This document shows, in pieces, positions 56,418 to 64,000 of a stretch of 64,000 bases of DNA (the stretch's first letter is position 1; each line of letters begins with the position of its first letter). Origin of the DNA: CAWHPS01 sp963831235 (lineage in GTDB: Bacteria; Fibrobacterota; OXYB2-FULL-49-7; JAEUSG01); the NCBI GenBank assembly GCA_963831235.1, contig CAWHPS010000027.1:62001-126000 (forward strand), written 5' to 3'. The translations under genes and the position numbers were made by a program. A model generated the notes under the pieces. The model was not told the origin of the DNA, did not search any database, and saw only the letters and a list, made by a program, of their open reading frames with translations.

Positions 56418-57896
56418 TTAAACCCAGGCGCCTGCATACGGCAGAAATAAATGCCATTGCCAAGCGTACGCCCATTCCCGTTCTTCCTGCCGGTGAATGT
56501 AACTGTGTGACATCCGGATGTAAAAGAACCCTGCGCAAGTGTTTGAACCAGACTGTCCGCTTAAATCATAAACCCGCACCGATACCTTCTGCATTTCATT
56601 TTTCTTTGCCTGAGGCACATTGAATGTAACCTGCGTTGCCGCGAAGAAAGGGTTAGGTGCCGCTGTAGGCCCTAAGAACAAAGGAACATGCCTCGATGCT
56701 TCAATAGAAGTACCTCCTGTATCCTGTGAAACAATCTCATAAATTCTGACTCCAAGAGGCTCTATGGATTCGCTTAGAGAATCACCATCAATATTTAATT
56801 CTGTGTTGTCTGTAAGTCTTTTTACGCTTGTCCATGAGCCACTCCTCGACTTGACGGTAATATCGGTTGCAGAGTATATGGTATTGACTGCAAAAAGATA
56901 GATACGGTTTTGGTAATGAAATTCCCTTGTTCGCAGGTCGCTGTTTGAACTGATGGAAAGTAAGGTATCTGTCGGTGTATTGGAGAGCAAAATAGGAGAA
57001 AGCGTATGAATTTCGGTTGTTATTTTCTTTGTGTTAAGCAGGCCCTGGGGAGATTTAAATAAAGAAAACTGGCTGCAATGATAACCCCAGAACGTCAGAC
57101 CTTTGACTCCTGCCGTAAGTGATTGATAAACCATGTTGCGAACCTGCTCATAAGTGGGTTCCAACAGACCGTACCCTGCACCGCCTGAACCTGCTCCATG
57201 AAGTTGTATGACATTCCAGACAGGCTTGTTGCCGGCAATCTGCTGCGCAACATTTATTTCATTGTACACATTCTGAAGATCGGAAAAGGGTTCTGTAACC
57301 GGATAGGGATCCGTCATGATTATATTTGCACAATTGAAATAGTCCATATTTTCCATGAAAACATCCTGTTGATCTTTCACCAAACAATGGACAACCACCG
57401 TTGGGCGAACACCGGCATCATATTGTTTTATGAGAAGTGAACTTGCCAAAAGAACATCCGCCGGTACACCCTGCCACTGAGGTTCATCAAAAAGATACCA
57501 TACCAGCAGCCCAGGAGACGATTGTAGCAGACGGATTCTCTCTATAAGGCTGACAGAGTCATAATTTACAACATCATAACGCGGCAAGCCGATGAATGCT
57601 TTTATTCCGAGGCTGTCCGCTTTATCAAGATAAGCCTTGACAACAGCAGCAGCACCTGCAGTTCCAGGAACATCAGGTGATCCTTCCGCCATATAATTAT
57701 GCACAACATTAAATCCGAGATCTTTCACGCTCGCCATTGAATCAGCGGGCACGGAGTAAATACCTATAGGGAAGAAAGGCGTGTCGTTTACGCAAATCCT
57801 GCGCTCACTGTCAATTTTTACATTTACAAGGCCGAACACGGAATTAGTGCCAATAAACATAATGAGAAACAATAAAATGCCATTTCGAATTTCCAT
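56418..57896 (-). CDS. Secreted glycoside-hydrolase-like protein; T9SS sorting domain frameshifted
   Basis: About 492 residues from ATG 57896, chosen for AGGAG seven bases upstream and the signal peptide MEIRNGILLFLIMFIGTNSVFG. The middle is a TIM-barrel glycosidase-like region (FFPIGIYSVP, LVWYLFDEPQW with a likely acid Glu, MTDPYPV, FWGYHCSQF), in the broad GH2/GH42-like group. The C-terminus begins a T9SS sorting domain (AAPNPFFAATQVTF, VRVYDLSGQ) and then loses frame near 56550. The next frame continues it properly (SLVQTLAQGSF, NGIYFCRMQ, LKLLLVE) to a stop at 56387, so the intact gene would end there. Divergent AraC-type regulator at 58192. Confidence 0.75.
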   Translation of the reverse strand: MEIRNGILLFLIMFIGTNSVFGLVNVKIDSERRICVNDTPFFPIGIYSVPADSMASVKDLGFNVVHNYMAEGSPDVPGTAGAAAVVKAYLDKADSLGIKAFIGLPRYDVVNYDSVSLIERIRLLQSSPGLLVWYLFDEPQWQGVPADVLLASSLLIKQYDAGVRPTVVVHCLVKDQQDVFMENMDYFNCANIIMTDPYPVTEPFSDLQNVYNEINVAQQIAGNKPVWNVIQLHGAGSGGAGYGLLEPTYEQVRNMVYQSLTAGVKGLTFWGYHCSQFSLFKSPQGLLNTKKITTEIHTLSPILLSNTPTDTLLSISSNSDLRTREFHYQNRIYLFAVNTIYSATDITVKSRSGSWTSVKRLTDNTELNIDGDSLSESIEPLGVRIYEIVSQDTGGTSIEASRHVPLFLGPTAAPNPFFAATQVTFNVPQAKKNEMQKVSVRVYDLSGQSGSNTCAGFFYIRMSHSYIHRQEEREWAYAWQWHLFLPYAGAWV

Positions 57897-57998
57897 GCTT
57901 TTACTCCTGATAGTTGATTGAGATTGATGATACATTGTTGAGACCTCCTTTTAAATTTTTTAAAAGAAACACCCAATAGGCATAATTGCTAACTTTAG

Positions 57999-58010
57999 AG
58001 CCTGTTGCGT
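57999..58010. repeat. 12-base direct repeat, copy 2
   Basis: AGCCTGTTGCGT, second copy, in the glycosidase-AraC intergenic region. Confidence 0.35.
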
Positions 58011-58191
58011 CAAGGGATAAAATTATGGCTCATAATCGTCCTTAAAAAGACCGCAGGCAACTTGTTTAAAGACATGTGACATCTCCTTTTCTTATTAAAT
58101 TATTGAAAATCCGCTTTAAAGTAATATATATAAAGTATTCTGTTTCGGGAATGGATAAAATTTGCAAATGGATGGATAATTTTTACCTGTC

Positions 58192-59016
58192 ATGAACCCT
58201 TCAATATTTTTTCCATCTGGCATTGGCTCACTTGGAGTAGATGTGGTAGGATGCGGTCATCAGAAGCACCTGCCAATCTGGTGGAAACCTGCAAAGCGCC
58301 TTTTCGACACTTACGAACTTTCATATATAGCAAACGGCAGTGCCTGGTATGAAAGTAGTGCAGCAAAACGACAGTTTATGCCTGCCGGAAGCTGTGTCGT
58401 GTTTTTCCCCGGAGTAGAATCATTCTACCAGCCCTGCGATTATTCCCTATGGGAGGAGTACTGGATTCATTTTCAGGGACCAGTTGTCCGTCTATTAGAG
58501 AGTGAAGGCATTATCCGACAAGACAAACCGGTATTTTATACCCGTCGAAGCGTATTTCTGCTCAAGCTGTTTCGTGAATCCGTCCGCATTGCTCTTGACA
58601 GGTCTGAAAGAGCCCAGAGGCGTTTATCCGGGCGAGTCCTTAATATCCTTAACGAAATCTTACTACTCGACAAGGAGACAGCAACCGGCTCGACGCCTTC
58701 CGGCCCTATCACCTCTTTGGTGCGGCAGATACGTCTGAACCCTGCAAAAAAATGGAACTTCCAGTTTCTATCCCGGGAAATGGGCGTTAACTATTATTTT
58801 CTGATTAAGCAATTCAAGAAAGTCACCGCACTCCCACCGCACCAATTTGTCAACCTCGAACGCATGAAACTTGCCTGCCAATATCTGGCTAAAGGCTGCA
58901 CTGTCCAGGAAACTTGCTTCAGGATAGGAATGGAGGACCCATACCATTTTTCCAGGTTATTTAAAGAAATTATGGATAAAGCGCCGCTTTATTTCCACAA
59001 TATTCGAAAGGCTTAA
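58192..59016 (+). CDS. AraC-family transcriptional regulator
   Basis: 274 residues. The N-terminal part is a cupin-like ligand-binding domain (YELSYIANGSAWYESSAAKRQFMPAGSCVVFFPG, LWEEYWIHFQGP). Residues about 175-272 form two helix-turn-helix motifs: NFQFLSREMGVNYYFLIKQFKKV and VQETCFRIGMEDPYHFSRLFKEIM, the AraC signature. It is transcribed away from the secreted glycosidase gene with 295 bases between, and probably controls it in response to a sugar. Confidence 0.9.
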   Translation: MNPSIFFPSGIGSLGVDVVGCGHQKHLPIWWKPAKRLFDTYELSYIANGSAWYESSAAKRQFMPAGSCVVFFPGVESFYQPCDYSLWEEYWIHFQGPVVRLLESEGIIRQDKPVFYTRRSVFLLKLFRESVRIALDRSERAQRRLSGRVLNILNEILLLDKETATGSTPSGPITSLVRQIRLNPAKKWNFQFLSREMGVNYYFLIKQFKKVTALPPHQFVNLERMKLACQYLAKGCTVQETCFRIGMEDPYHFSRLFKEIMDKAPLYFHNIRKA

Positions 59017-59168
59017 TTGAATTTTTTGAATAGCCACAAGGTGTAACGTAAAAGTATCTGCCATCAATTTGAAACATGGAATAAATGAGGTTTTCGAATT
59101 TTTAATAAAACAGTATTGAAATAACCAGTGCAAAAGATTATATATTACTACATAAAAAAGGACGTGGT

Positions 59169-59711
59169 ATGCGTTCATTATTGGTAATTATTCTGCTTGT
59201 TTCAATCTACACAGGCTCTTTTTCAGAGAACCTGCTCGCACCAAAAACACCGTTCACAAAAGAATCATTATTGGGTAATAATGCCACACTTGGTATTAAT
59301 CAACAAGGGCCCAATTCCCTGCTCGATCCTTCCCGATTCTCGATGCACCAAAGCTACAGCATGAGCTATTCTTCAAATGGCACATCTTCAGACATGACAG
59401 GTCTATACCTGAACCGTATGCAATACGACTTCCAGGTTCCGGTATCGCTCCAGGTTGACGTTGGTTTTTTTAACAAGCCAATGGCCCTTATTGGCAATGG
59501 AGGTAATGCTCCAGGAGAAAAAAACTCGGTTCTTACAATACCAAGGGTTGGGCTTGTTTATCAGCCTTCAAGAAACTTTACAATGGCTTTTGAATACTTT
59601 AACCTTCCCGGCGGCTACGGCAATGCTGCCATGCCTTATGGCTTCATGAATAATGATCCTTTCATGCCATATTCTTTTTCCCGATCATCGAACAACAGCT
59701 CCGGTAAATGA
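59169..59711 (+). CDS. Exported protein of unknown function
   Basis: 180 residues with signal peptide about 1-19. Rich in Ser, Asn, Gly and Met, with a NSLLDPSRFSMHQSYSMSYSSNGTSS segment and VGLVYQPSRNFTMAFEYFNLP (barrel-strand-like). It resembles outer-membrane-associated proteins in envelope operons of the FCB group. Ends with an ATGA overlap with the next gene; likely an operon with the LytR_C protein, lpxB and murA. Confidence 0.6.
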   Translation: MRSLLVIILLVSIYTGSFSENLLAPKTPFTKESLLGNNATLGINQQGPNSLLDPSRFSMHQSYSMSYSSNGTSSDMTGLYLNRMQYDFQVPVSLQVDVGFFNKPMALIGNGGNAPGEKNSVLTIPRVGLVYQPSRNFTMAFEYFNLPGGYGNAAMPYGFMNNDPFMPYSFSRSSNNSSGK

Positions 59712-60115
59712 AATACGTTTATTACGGTTCTGTGGTTGTACTTTCCGGCCTTATTCTTTTTTTCTATTTCCTTACGCGCACTAAAAAAGAAACGGTTTTG
59801 GTTGAAAGGGCTGTTCCGAATATCGGCTCGGTCCAGATACTTAATGGCTGCGGAACACCGGGCGCAGCCCAGATAATAGCGGATTATTTGCGCAAAAAGG
59901 AATTTGATGTTAAAGAAACGGAAAATGCAAAGGACTGGAATTACAAAGAAACAATTGTGGCATCGCGCATCCGTGACATGTCAACCGCAAACAGCATTGC
60001 AACTGCTTTGCATACCAACAATGTAATTATGCTCCGCAACACTGACGGCTTTTACGATGTAACTGTATTTGTCGGCGAAGACTATCTTAAAATCACTGAT
60101 TCTGAAAATAACTGA
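59708..60115 (+). CDS. Membrane-anchored LytR C-terminal-domain protein
   Basis: 135 residues. One N-terminal helix (about 6-24) and a LytR_C-type domain: VQILNGCGTPGAAQIIADYLRKKEFDVKE, then NAKDWNYKETIVASR and a C-terminal beta stretch. LytR_C domains occur with cell-wall ligases but here no catalytic LytR-CpsA-Psr part is present. Precedes lpxB by 52 bases. Probably a cell-envelope protein. Confidence 0.75.
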   Translation: MKYVYYGSVVVLSGLILFFYFLTRTKKETVLVERAVPNIGSVQILNGCGTPGAAQIIADYLRKKEFDVKETENAKDWNYKETIVASRIRDMSTANSIATALHTNNVIMLRNTDGFYDVTVFVGEDYLKITDSENN

Positions 60116-60167
60116 TTCTTTTGCCTTGGCTTTTTAAAATCCAATCAATGTATTTTATTTCCACCAC

Positions 60168-61283
60168 ATGAAACATATATTCTTTTCAGTCGGCGAGCCA
60201 TCTGGTGATATTCATGCCGCGGCCGTTATAAGACATCTCCAGGGTTTTCGTATATCCGGAATAACCGGAGATGCCATGATTGCGGCTGGTACAACAACAA
60301 TCTTTCACATAAGGGAAACATCAGTAATCGGTTTTAGTGAGGTTGCAAGAAACTACCTGCGTCTAAGAAGGATTCTGAACAAAACATACCAGTGGATTGA
60401 AAAAGAGAGGCCGGATCTTCTTGTTCTGGTTGACTATCCGGGCTTTAATATGAGGCTTGCCCGTTTCGCAAAGAAACTTGGAATACCTGTCTTATACTAT
60501 ATTGCCCCAAAAGTATGGGCCTGGGGAGAATGGCGGGTTAAGTCCTTAAGGCAGGTGGTTGATAGAATGGCTGTGATATTTCCGTTTGAAGAGAATTATT
60601 TCAGGGAACGCGGGATAAAAGCCGATTATGTCGGCAATCCGAGTGTTGAGACGCCTCATACAATTATAGATCGCAAAACATTCTGCAAAAACCTTGACAT
60701 CCCGGAGAGCGCACGCATACTGGGGCTTCTTTCAGGCAGCCGAAAAGGAGAGGTCGAAAAAATCCTTCCACCCATGACGGATTCCGCTAAAACACTTATG
60801 ACCGGAAAAGTATTTGATTATACCCTTGTTTCAAAAATGGGGTATCTTTCTTCTGATATTTTTAAGGGTATTAAAAATGATCCTAGATTCCGTATCGTTG
60901 ATGGAGACCCTGGAGGGATTTATTCTCATTCCGACTTTCTTTTTGTCAAATCCGGTACAGCAACCCTTGAGGCTGCACTTGAGCTCAAACCTTTTCTTGT
61001 TGCCTATAAAGTGGCACTAATATCAGGTTTCATCATACGCAGGGTTTTGAGCATGAAATATGTAAGTATGATCAATATCATACTGGGAGGCCCTGTGGTA
61101 ACCGAGCTCCTTCAGGAAAACGTAACCTCAGAGAAACTGACCTCTGAAACACAAAAAATCCTCAGCAATACAAAACAAATCGCCGGTTTAATAGAAACCT
61201 TTAAAAGACTTAAAGAAGATATGTCACAAAAGAAAGCATCCATTGAAACAGCTTCAATAATAAGGGAAATGACAAATGGATAA
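60168..61283 (+). CDS. lpxB: Lipid-A-disaccharide synthase LpxB
   Basis: 371 residues, normal for the family (GT19). FFSVGEPSGDIHAAAVI opens the protein; VLVDYPGFNMRLARFAKK, YYIAPKVWAWGEWRVK and FPFEENYFRERGIKADYVGNP follow, then LGLLSGSRKGEVEKILP and LFVKSGTATLEAALE. It joins UDP-2,3-diacylglucosamine and lipid X to make the lipid A disaccharide. The stop overlaps the murA start by eight bases. Confidence 0.93.
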   Translation: MKHIFFSVGEPSGDIHAAAVIRHLQGFRISGITGDAMIAAGTTTIFHIRETSVIGFSEVARNYLRLRRILNKTYQWIEKERPDLLVLVDYPGFNMRLARFAKKLGIPVLYYIAPKVWAWGEWRVKSLRQVVDRMAVIFPFEENYFRERGIKADYVGNPSVETPHTIIDRKTFCKNLDIPESARILGLLSGSRKGEVEKILPPMTDSAKTLMTGKVFDYTLVSKMGYLSSDIFKGIKNDPRFRIVDGDPGGIYSHSDFLFVKSGTATLEAALELKPFLVAYKVALISGFIIRRVLSMKYVSMINIILGGPVVTELLQENVTSEKLTSETQKILSNTKQIAGLIETFKRLKEDMSQKKASIETASIIREMTNG

Positions 61284-62538
61284 GTTCATAATTCGCGGCG
61301 GGAAAAAGCTATCCGGTGAAATAACCCTTTCAGGCTCCAAAAACGGCACCCTTCCGGTAATGGCAGCTGCACTCCTTACCAAAGGAATAACCACACTTCG
61401 CAATACACCATACCTTAGGGACATTCAAACAATGTCCAATGTAATTCGTGTAGTTGGAGCAAGGGTCTTCGGCGGAAGGAACACAATTAAGATCGACACT
61501 ACGCATTGCAATCATATGGAAGCCCCGTATGATCTTGTAAAAACAATGCGCGCATCATTTTATGTGCTGGGGCCGCTCCTTGCCAGGTACGGTAGGGTGC
61601 GCGTTTCACTCCCCGGCGGCTGTGCCTGGGGTCCGCGTCCTGTTGATATCCATATAAAAGGAATGCAAGCGCTTGGAGCGGATGTCAGGACAGAGCACGG
61701 TTTTGTTGAAGCCTGTGCCAAAAGACTTACAGGGTGCAGGTTTGAATTCGACAAGGTAAGTGTGGGTGCAACAGCCAATATTATCATGGCTGCCACACTA
61801 GCGCGCGGTGTCACTCAATTAATAAACACTGCCAAAGAACCTGAGATAACATTCCTTATAAACACGCTTAACCGCATGGGTGCAAATGTCCGCGAGACGC
61901 GGGACGGGGTTGAAATCAAGGGTGTCAAGGAGCTTAAACCGGTTTCCGTAAGCGTAATTCCGGATCGGATCGAAGCAGGCACATTCATAGCAGCCGTTAT
62001 CCTTGCGGGCGGGCGCATAAAGCTTCTTAATGCTCCTGTAAAAGACCTTGCTTCAACAATCGAAATGTTCGAAAAAACCGGGGCAGCAATAAAAACAGGA
62101 AAAGAGATGCTCGTTGTCGAAGCCCCGAAAATCATCCGGCCGGTTGAAGTGACCACCTCCCCTTTCCCGGGTTTTCCAACAGACCTTCAGGCCCAGATAA
62201 TGGCGGTCCTTTCCATGGGGAATGGCACAAGCATAATAACAGACACTATTTATCACGATCGTTTCACTCATGTGCCCGAGCTAAAGCGGCTTGGAGCCAA
62301 CATAGCCCTCACAAATAACACTGCCGTAATAATGGGTGTGAAGAAATTAAGCGGAGCGCCTGTTATGGCAACGGACCTTCGCGCAAGCGCGGCACTTGTT
62401 ATAGCAGGCCTTAAAGCCTCAGGCCAAACCGAAGTAAGCCGTGTTTATCATATTGACAGGGGATACGAGAAAATAGAAGAGAAATTAAAAGGTGTTGGCG
62501 CAAGAATCGAACGCTCTCAGGATCAGATGGTGTATTGA
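61276..62538 (+). CDS. murA: UDP-N-acetylglucosamine 1-carboxyvinyltransferase MurA
   Basis: 420 residues, standard length. The opening LSGSKNGTLPVMAAALL contains the conserved Lys22-Asn23; the PEP-reactive cysteine is Cys116 in LPGGCAWGPRPVDIH (Cys form, fosfomycin-type target); RIEAGTFIAAVILAGG and FPTDLQAQIMAVLS follow. It performs the first committed step of peptidoglycan synthesis. Coupled to lpxB, so the wall and lipid A genes share an operon. Confidence 0.95.
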   Translation: MDKFIIRGGKKLSGEITLSGSKNGTLPVMAAALLTKGITTLRNTPYLRDIQTMSNVIRVVGARVFGGRNTIKIDTTHCNHMEAPYDLVKTMRASFYVLGPLLARYGRVRVSLPGGCAWGPRPVDIHIKGMQALGADVRTEHGFVEACAKRLTGCRFEFDKVSVGATANIIMAATLARGVTQLINTAKEPEITFLINTLNRMGANVRETRDGVEIKGVKELKPVSVSVIPDRIEAGTFIAAVILAGGRIKLLNAPVKDLASTIEMFEKTGAAIKTGKEMLVVEAPKIIRPVEVTTSPFPGFPTDLQAQIMAVLSMGNGTSIITDTIYHDRFTHVPELKRLGANIALTNNTAVIMGVKKLSGAPVMATDLRASAALVIAGLKASGQTEVSRVYHIDRGYEKIEEKLKGVGARIERSQDQMVY

Positions 62539-62550
62539 TAACACCAGTGC

Positions 62551-62576
62551 CCCCTCTCCAGTAATCTGGAGAGGGG
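62551..62576. terminator. Bidirectional hairpin between murA and the PorV-like gene
   Basis: CCCCTCTCCAG (62551-62561), TAAT loop, CTGGAGAGGGG (62566-62576): a perfect 11-pair stem between two convergent genes, 13 bases after the murA stop. There is no clean T tract on either strand, so it may act as a factor-assisted or mRNA-end hairpin. Confidence 0.5.
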
Positions 62577-62594
62577 ATAAAGGGGTGAGGTTGA

Positions 62595-64000
62595 TTAGAA
62601 CTTGAGTCCCAAAGAAAAACGCTGGGCCCCGGAAAGATCACCGTAATCACCTTCGTCAGTCTTGAAATATTCGTAGGAATAATCAGCGCCTATCCTGGTT
62701 TTAAGCACCTTTATCGGACAGTCTATACCGAGACCGAAATGATAACGCCTCATGCTTTCCATTGAAAAGTTTTGGGACATGCCAATTCGCAATGCCAGGA
62801 CATTCCGGAAAAGCCATTTTTCCATGCCAAGCCTTACATTATCTTCAGCATCATTATAAAGGCTCTTATTACCGTCAAGCACAAGATTGAGTGTGTTCAT
62901 GAGCCTGTAATGACCGCCTATGACAAGATTGGCAGGAACACCTTCACTATAGTTCTCCCCTGTTGATGTGTTTTTATAACTTATAGTGCTTAGTATATCT
63001 CTTAGCAACAGACCGACTGTTATGCGCTCAGAGAGTTCGAATTGCGAGCCTATATCAAGAGAACCACCAAAACCTCCGCCTTCCACGGCATTGTCCTGCC
63101 ATGCATAAACATCATTCTTGGCCGGTGACACTGTCATCATCAGAAATTTGACATTAACACCAAGTGAAAATGGGCGCATCCTGTCGCTTATATCATCAAA
63201 CACCTTTGAAAAACTGGTGATCACCTGTGTTTCACTTGAACCTATATCGTCGCTGTTGCTTGTTATAATCGCCTGCCCATGTGAAATGGTACGTGTCACA
63301 TGATTGACATAGCCCGAATAAACATAAGGCAGAGACCCGCTTCCATAGCGGTAGTCCATGTAGCCCGCAGTAACATTGCGGCCTTCCGCTCTCCACATTC
63401 CAGCCGGATTGTACGCCATGGCATTCGCATCGTCAGACAACCCTACAAATGCCCCTCCCATCCCATGCGGGCGAGCTGCAATCATGAGATCACCAAACGC
63501 ACCGTGCTGGTTCGCGAAGTTATTTATATCATACTTTGTTGTGCTCAGATTTTTATTCTTGCCGGAAGGTGATAATGCGCCTGAAGACGAGGCATATAGA
63601 ATTGCGGCCGCAGTTGTAACCCCTCCTGCAATGGCCCACTCCAGCTTGTTTTTAATTTCACGACCCTTGTACTTGACAATGTTGATATCAACATTCCTTG
63701 TCTCAATCTTGAGGATTTTATAAGCCCCGACCTGGGCAAGCTGGTCCAGTTTCTCAGGAGGGCAATCAGATGCGACAATGGTCTTTGATTCAAAATCACG
63801 GCTTTCCAGATCAAACATCTTTAATTTAAGCACATTCAGCTTCCCATCAATATCAAATTCTCCCATAACAACCTTGCTGCACGCTAAAATCTCGCCTGCG
63901 TCAAGAGCGCAACGTTCATTTCGGCATTCATTCCGGATTCGATTCTCCGGCAGCGATTGCACGCTTATTCATCTCTTCCTGGGACAAGACATAATAAAGC
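62595..64000 (-). CDS. PorV/PorQ-like outer-membrane protein with CsgG/LpoB-like N-terminal part; N-terminus frameshifted at the edge
   Basis: The clean frame runs from about 63962 (GTG) to the stop at 62595 (455 residues). N-terminal CALDAGEILACSKVVMGEFDIDGKL resembles CsgG/LpoB-type nucleotide-like folds; a hydrophobic helix (GGVTTAAAILYASSSGAL, about 114-131) follows; then RPHGMGGAFVGLSDDANAMAYNPAGMWRA starts a PorV/PorQ barrel (residues about 163-455, ending in Phe). The upstream frame (LYYVLSQEEMNKRAIAAGESNPE, open to base 64000) ends in TGA exactly where a GAATGAAT tandem duplicate sits (about 63925), and its sense continues into the lower frame. So the gene starts outside the window and a 4-base duplication appears to have shifted it. 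Confidence 0.7.

Noticed and set aside
62551..62576. CRISPR or REP-type repeat
   Set aside because: Only a single hairpin copy was seen; it fits the end of two convergent genes.

Overview
The window comes from a Gram-negative, diderm bacterium. It carries lipid A genes (lpxK, lpxB), murA, an Omp85-family protein, O-antigen-ligase and glycosyltransferase genes, and several outer-membrane barrels. Two secreted proteins end in FlgD-like/type IX secretion (T9SS) sorting domains, and a PorV/PorQ-type porin lies at the right edge. This combination points to the FCB group; a Fibrobacterota-like or related candidate lineage is my best guess (inference, not proven). Metabolism leans on cobalamin: a fused acyl-CoA mutase (IcmF type), a class II ribonucleotide reductase (NrdJ) and a B12-binding radical SAM protein. 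No rRNA, tRNA or CRISPR array was recognised.

Layout. 1-965: 5' part of an icmF-like gene on the minus strand. 1131-6724: SGNH hydrolase, a receiver-ATPase regulator, then era-lpxK-xylulokinase-like kinase. 6978-21162: an accessory/defence island. It has a two-gene AAA15-type ATPase module, a zinc-finger/HTH protein with a small partner, and a long minus-strand type I restriction-modification operon in the order hsdR, fic, (internal promoter with repeated operators), hsdM (frameshifted), hsdS, sir2, and a 1055-residue protein of unknown family. The last two are joined TAA-ATG and look like a split version of a defence-associated sirtuin. 21395-28989: secreted heparinase II/III-like protein, methyltransferase, GT39-like membrane protein, UbiA-like prenyltransferase and B12 radical SAM protein.

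28914-39884: a signalling and envelope block. A 7TM histidine kinase is translationally coupled to a receiver-Ser/Thr-kinase fusion. Divergent from these runs a series of SpoIIE-type phosphatase, NHL propeller, large outer-membrane protein and Omp85 protein. 40265-45783: nrdJ behind two plausible NrdR boxes, then a CHASE4-HAMP-PAS hybrid histidine kinase. 45786-51720: tandem STAS protein, ABC-2 exporter pair, SEC-C protein, HEXXH-PDZ protein and an aminotransferase. 51721-55281: a minus-strand surface-polysaccharide cluster. 55354-59016: small envelope proteins, a secreted glycosidase-like protein whose sorting domain is frameshifted, and a divergent AraC regulator. 59169-62538: exported protein, LytR_C protein, lpxB and murA. 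62595-64000: PorV/PorQ-like porin with an apparent N-terminal frameshift at the window edge.

The receiver-ATPase, SpoIIE phosphatase, tandem STAS and receiver-STK proteins are the parts expected of a partner-switching/phosphorelay network spread over several loci. Three genes (hsdM, the glycosidase, the PorV-like gene) show clear reading-frame breaks with the family sequence continuing in another frame. Either this assembly has some indel errors or these genes are switched or decayed.
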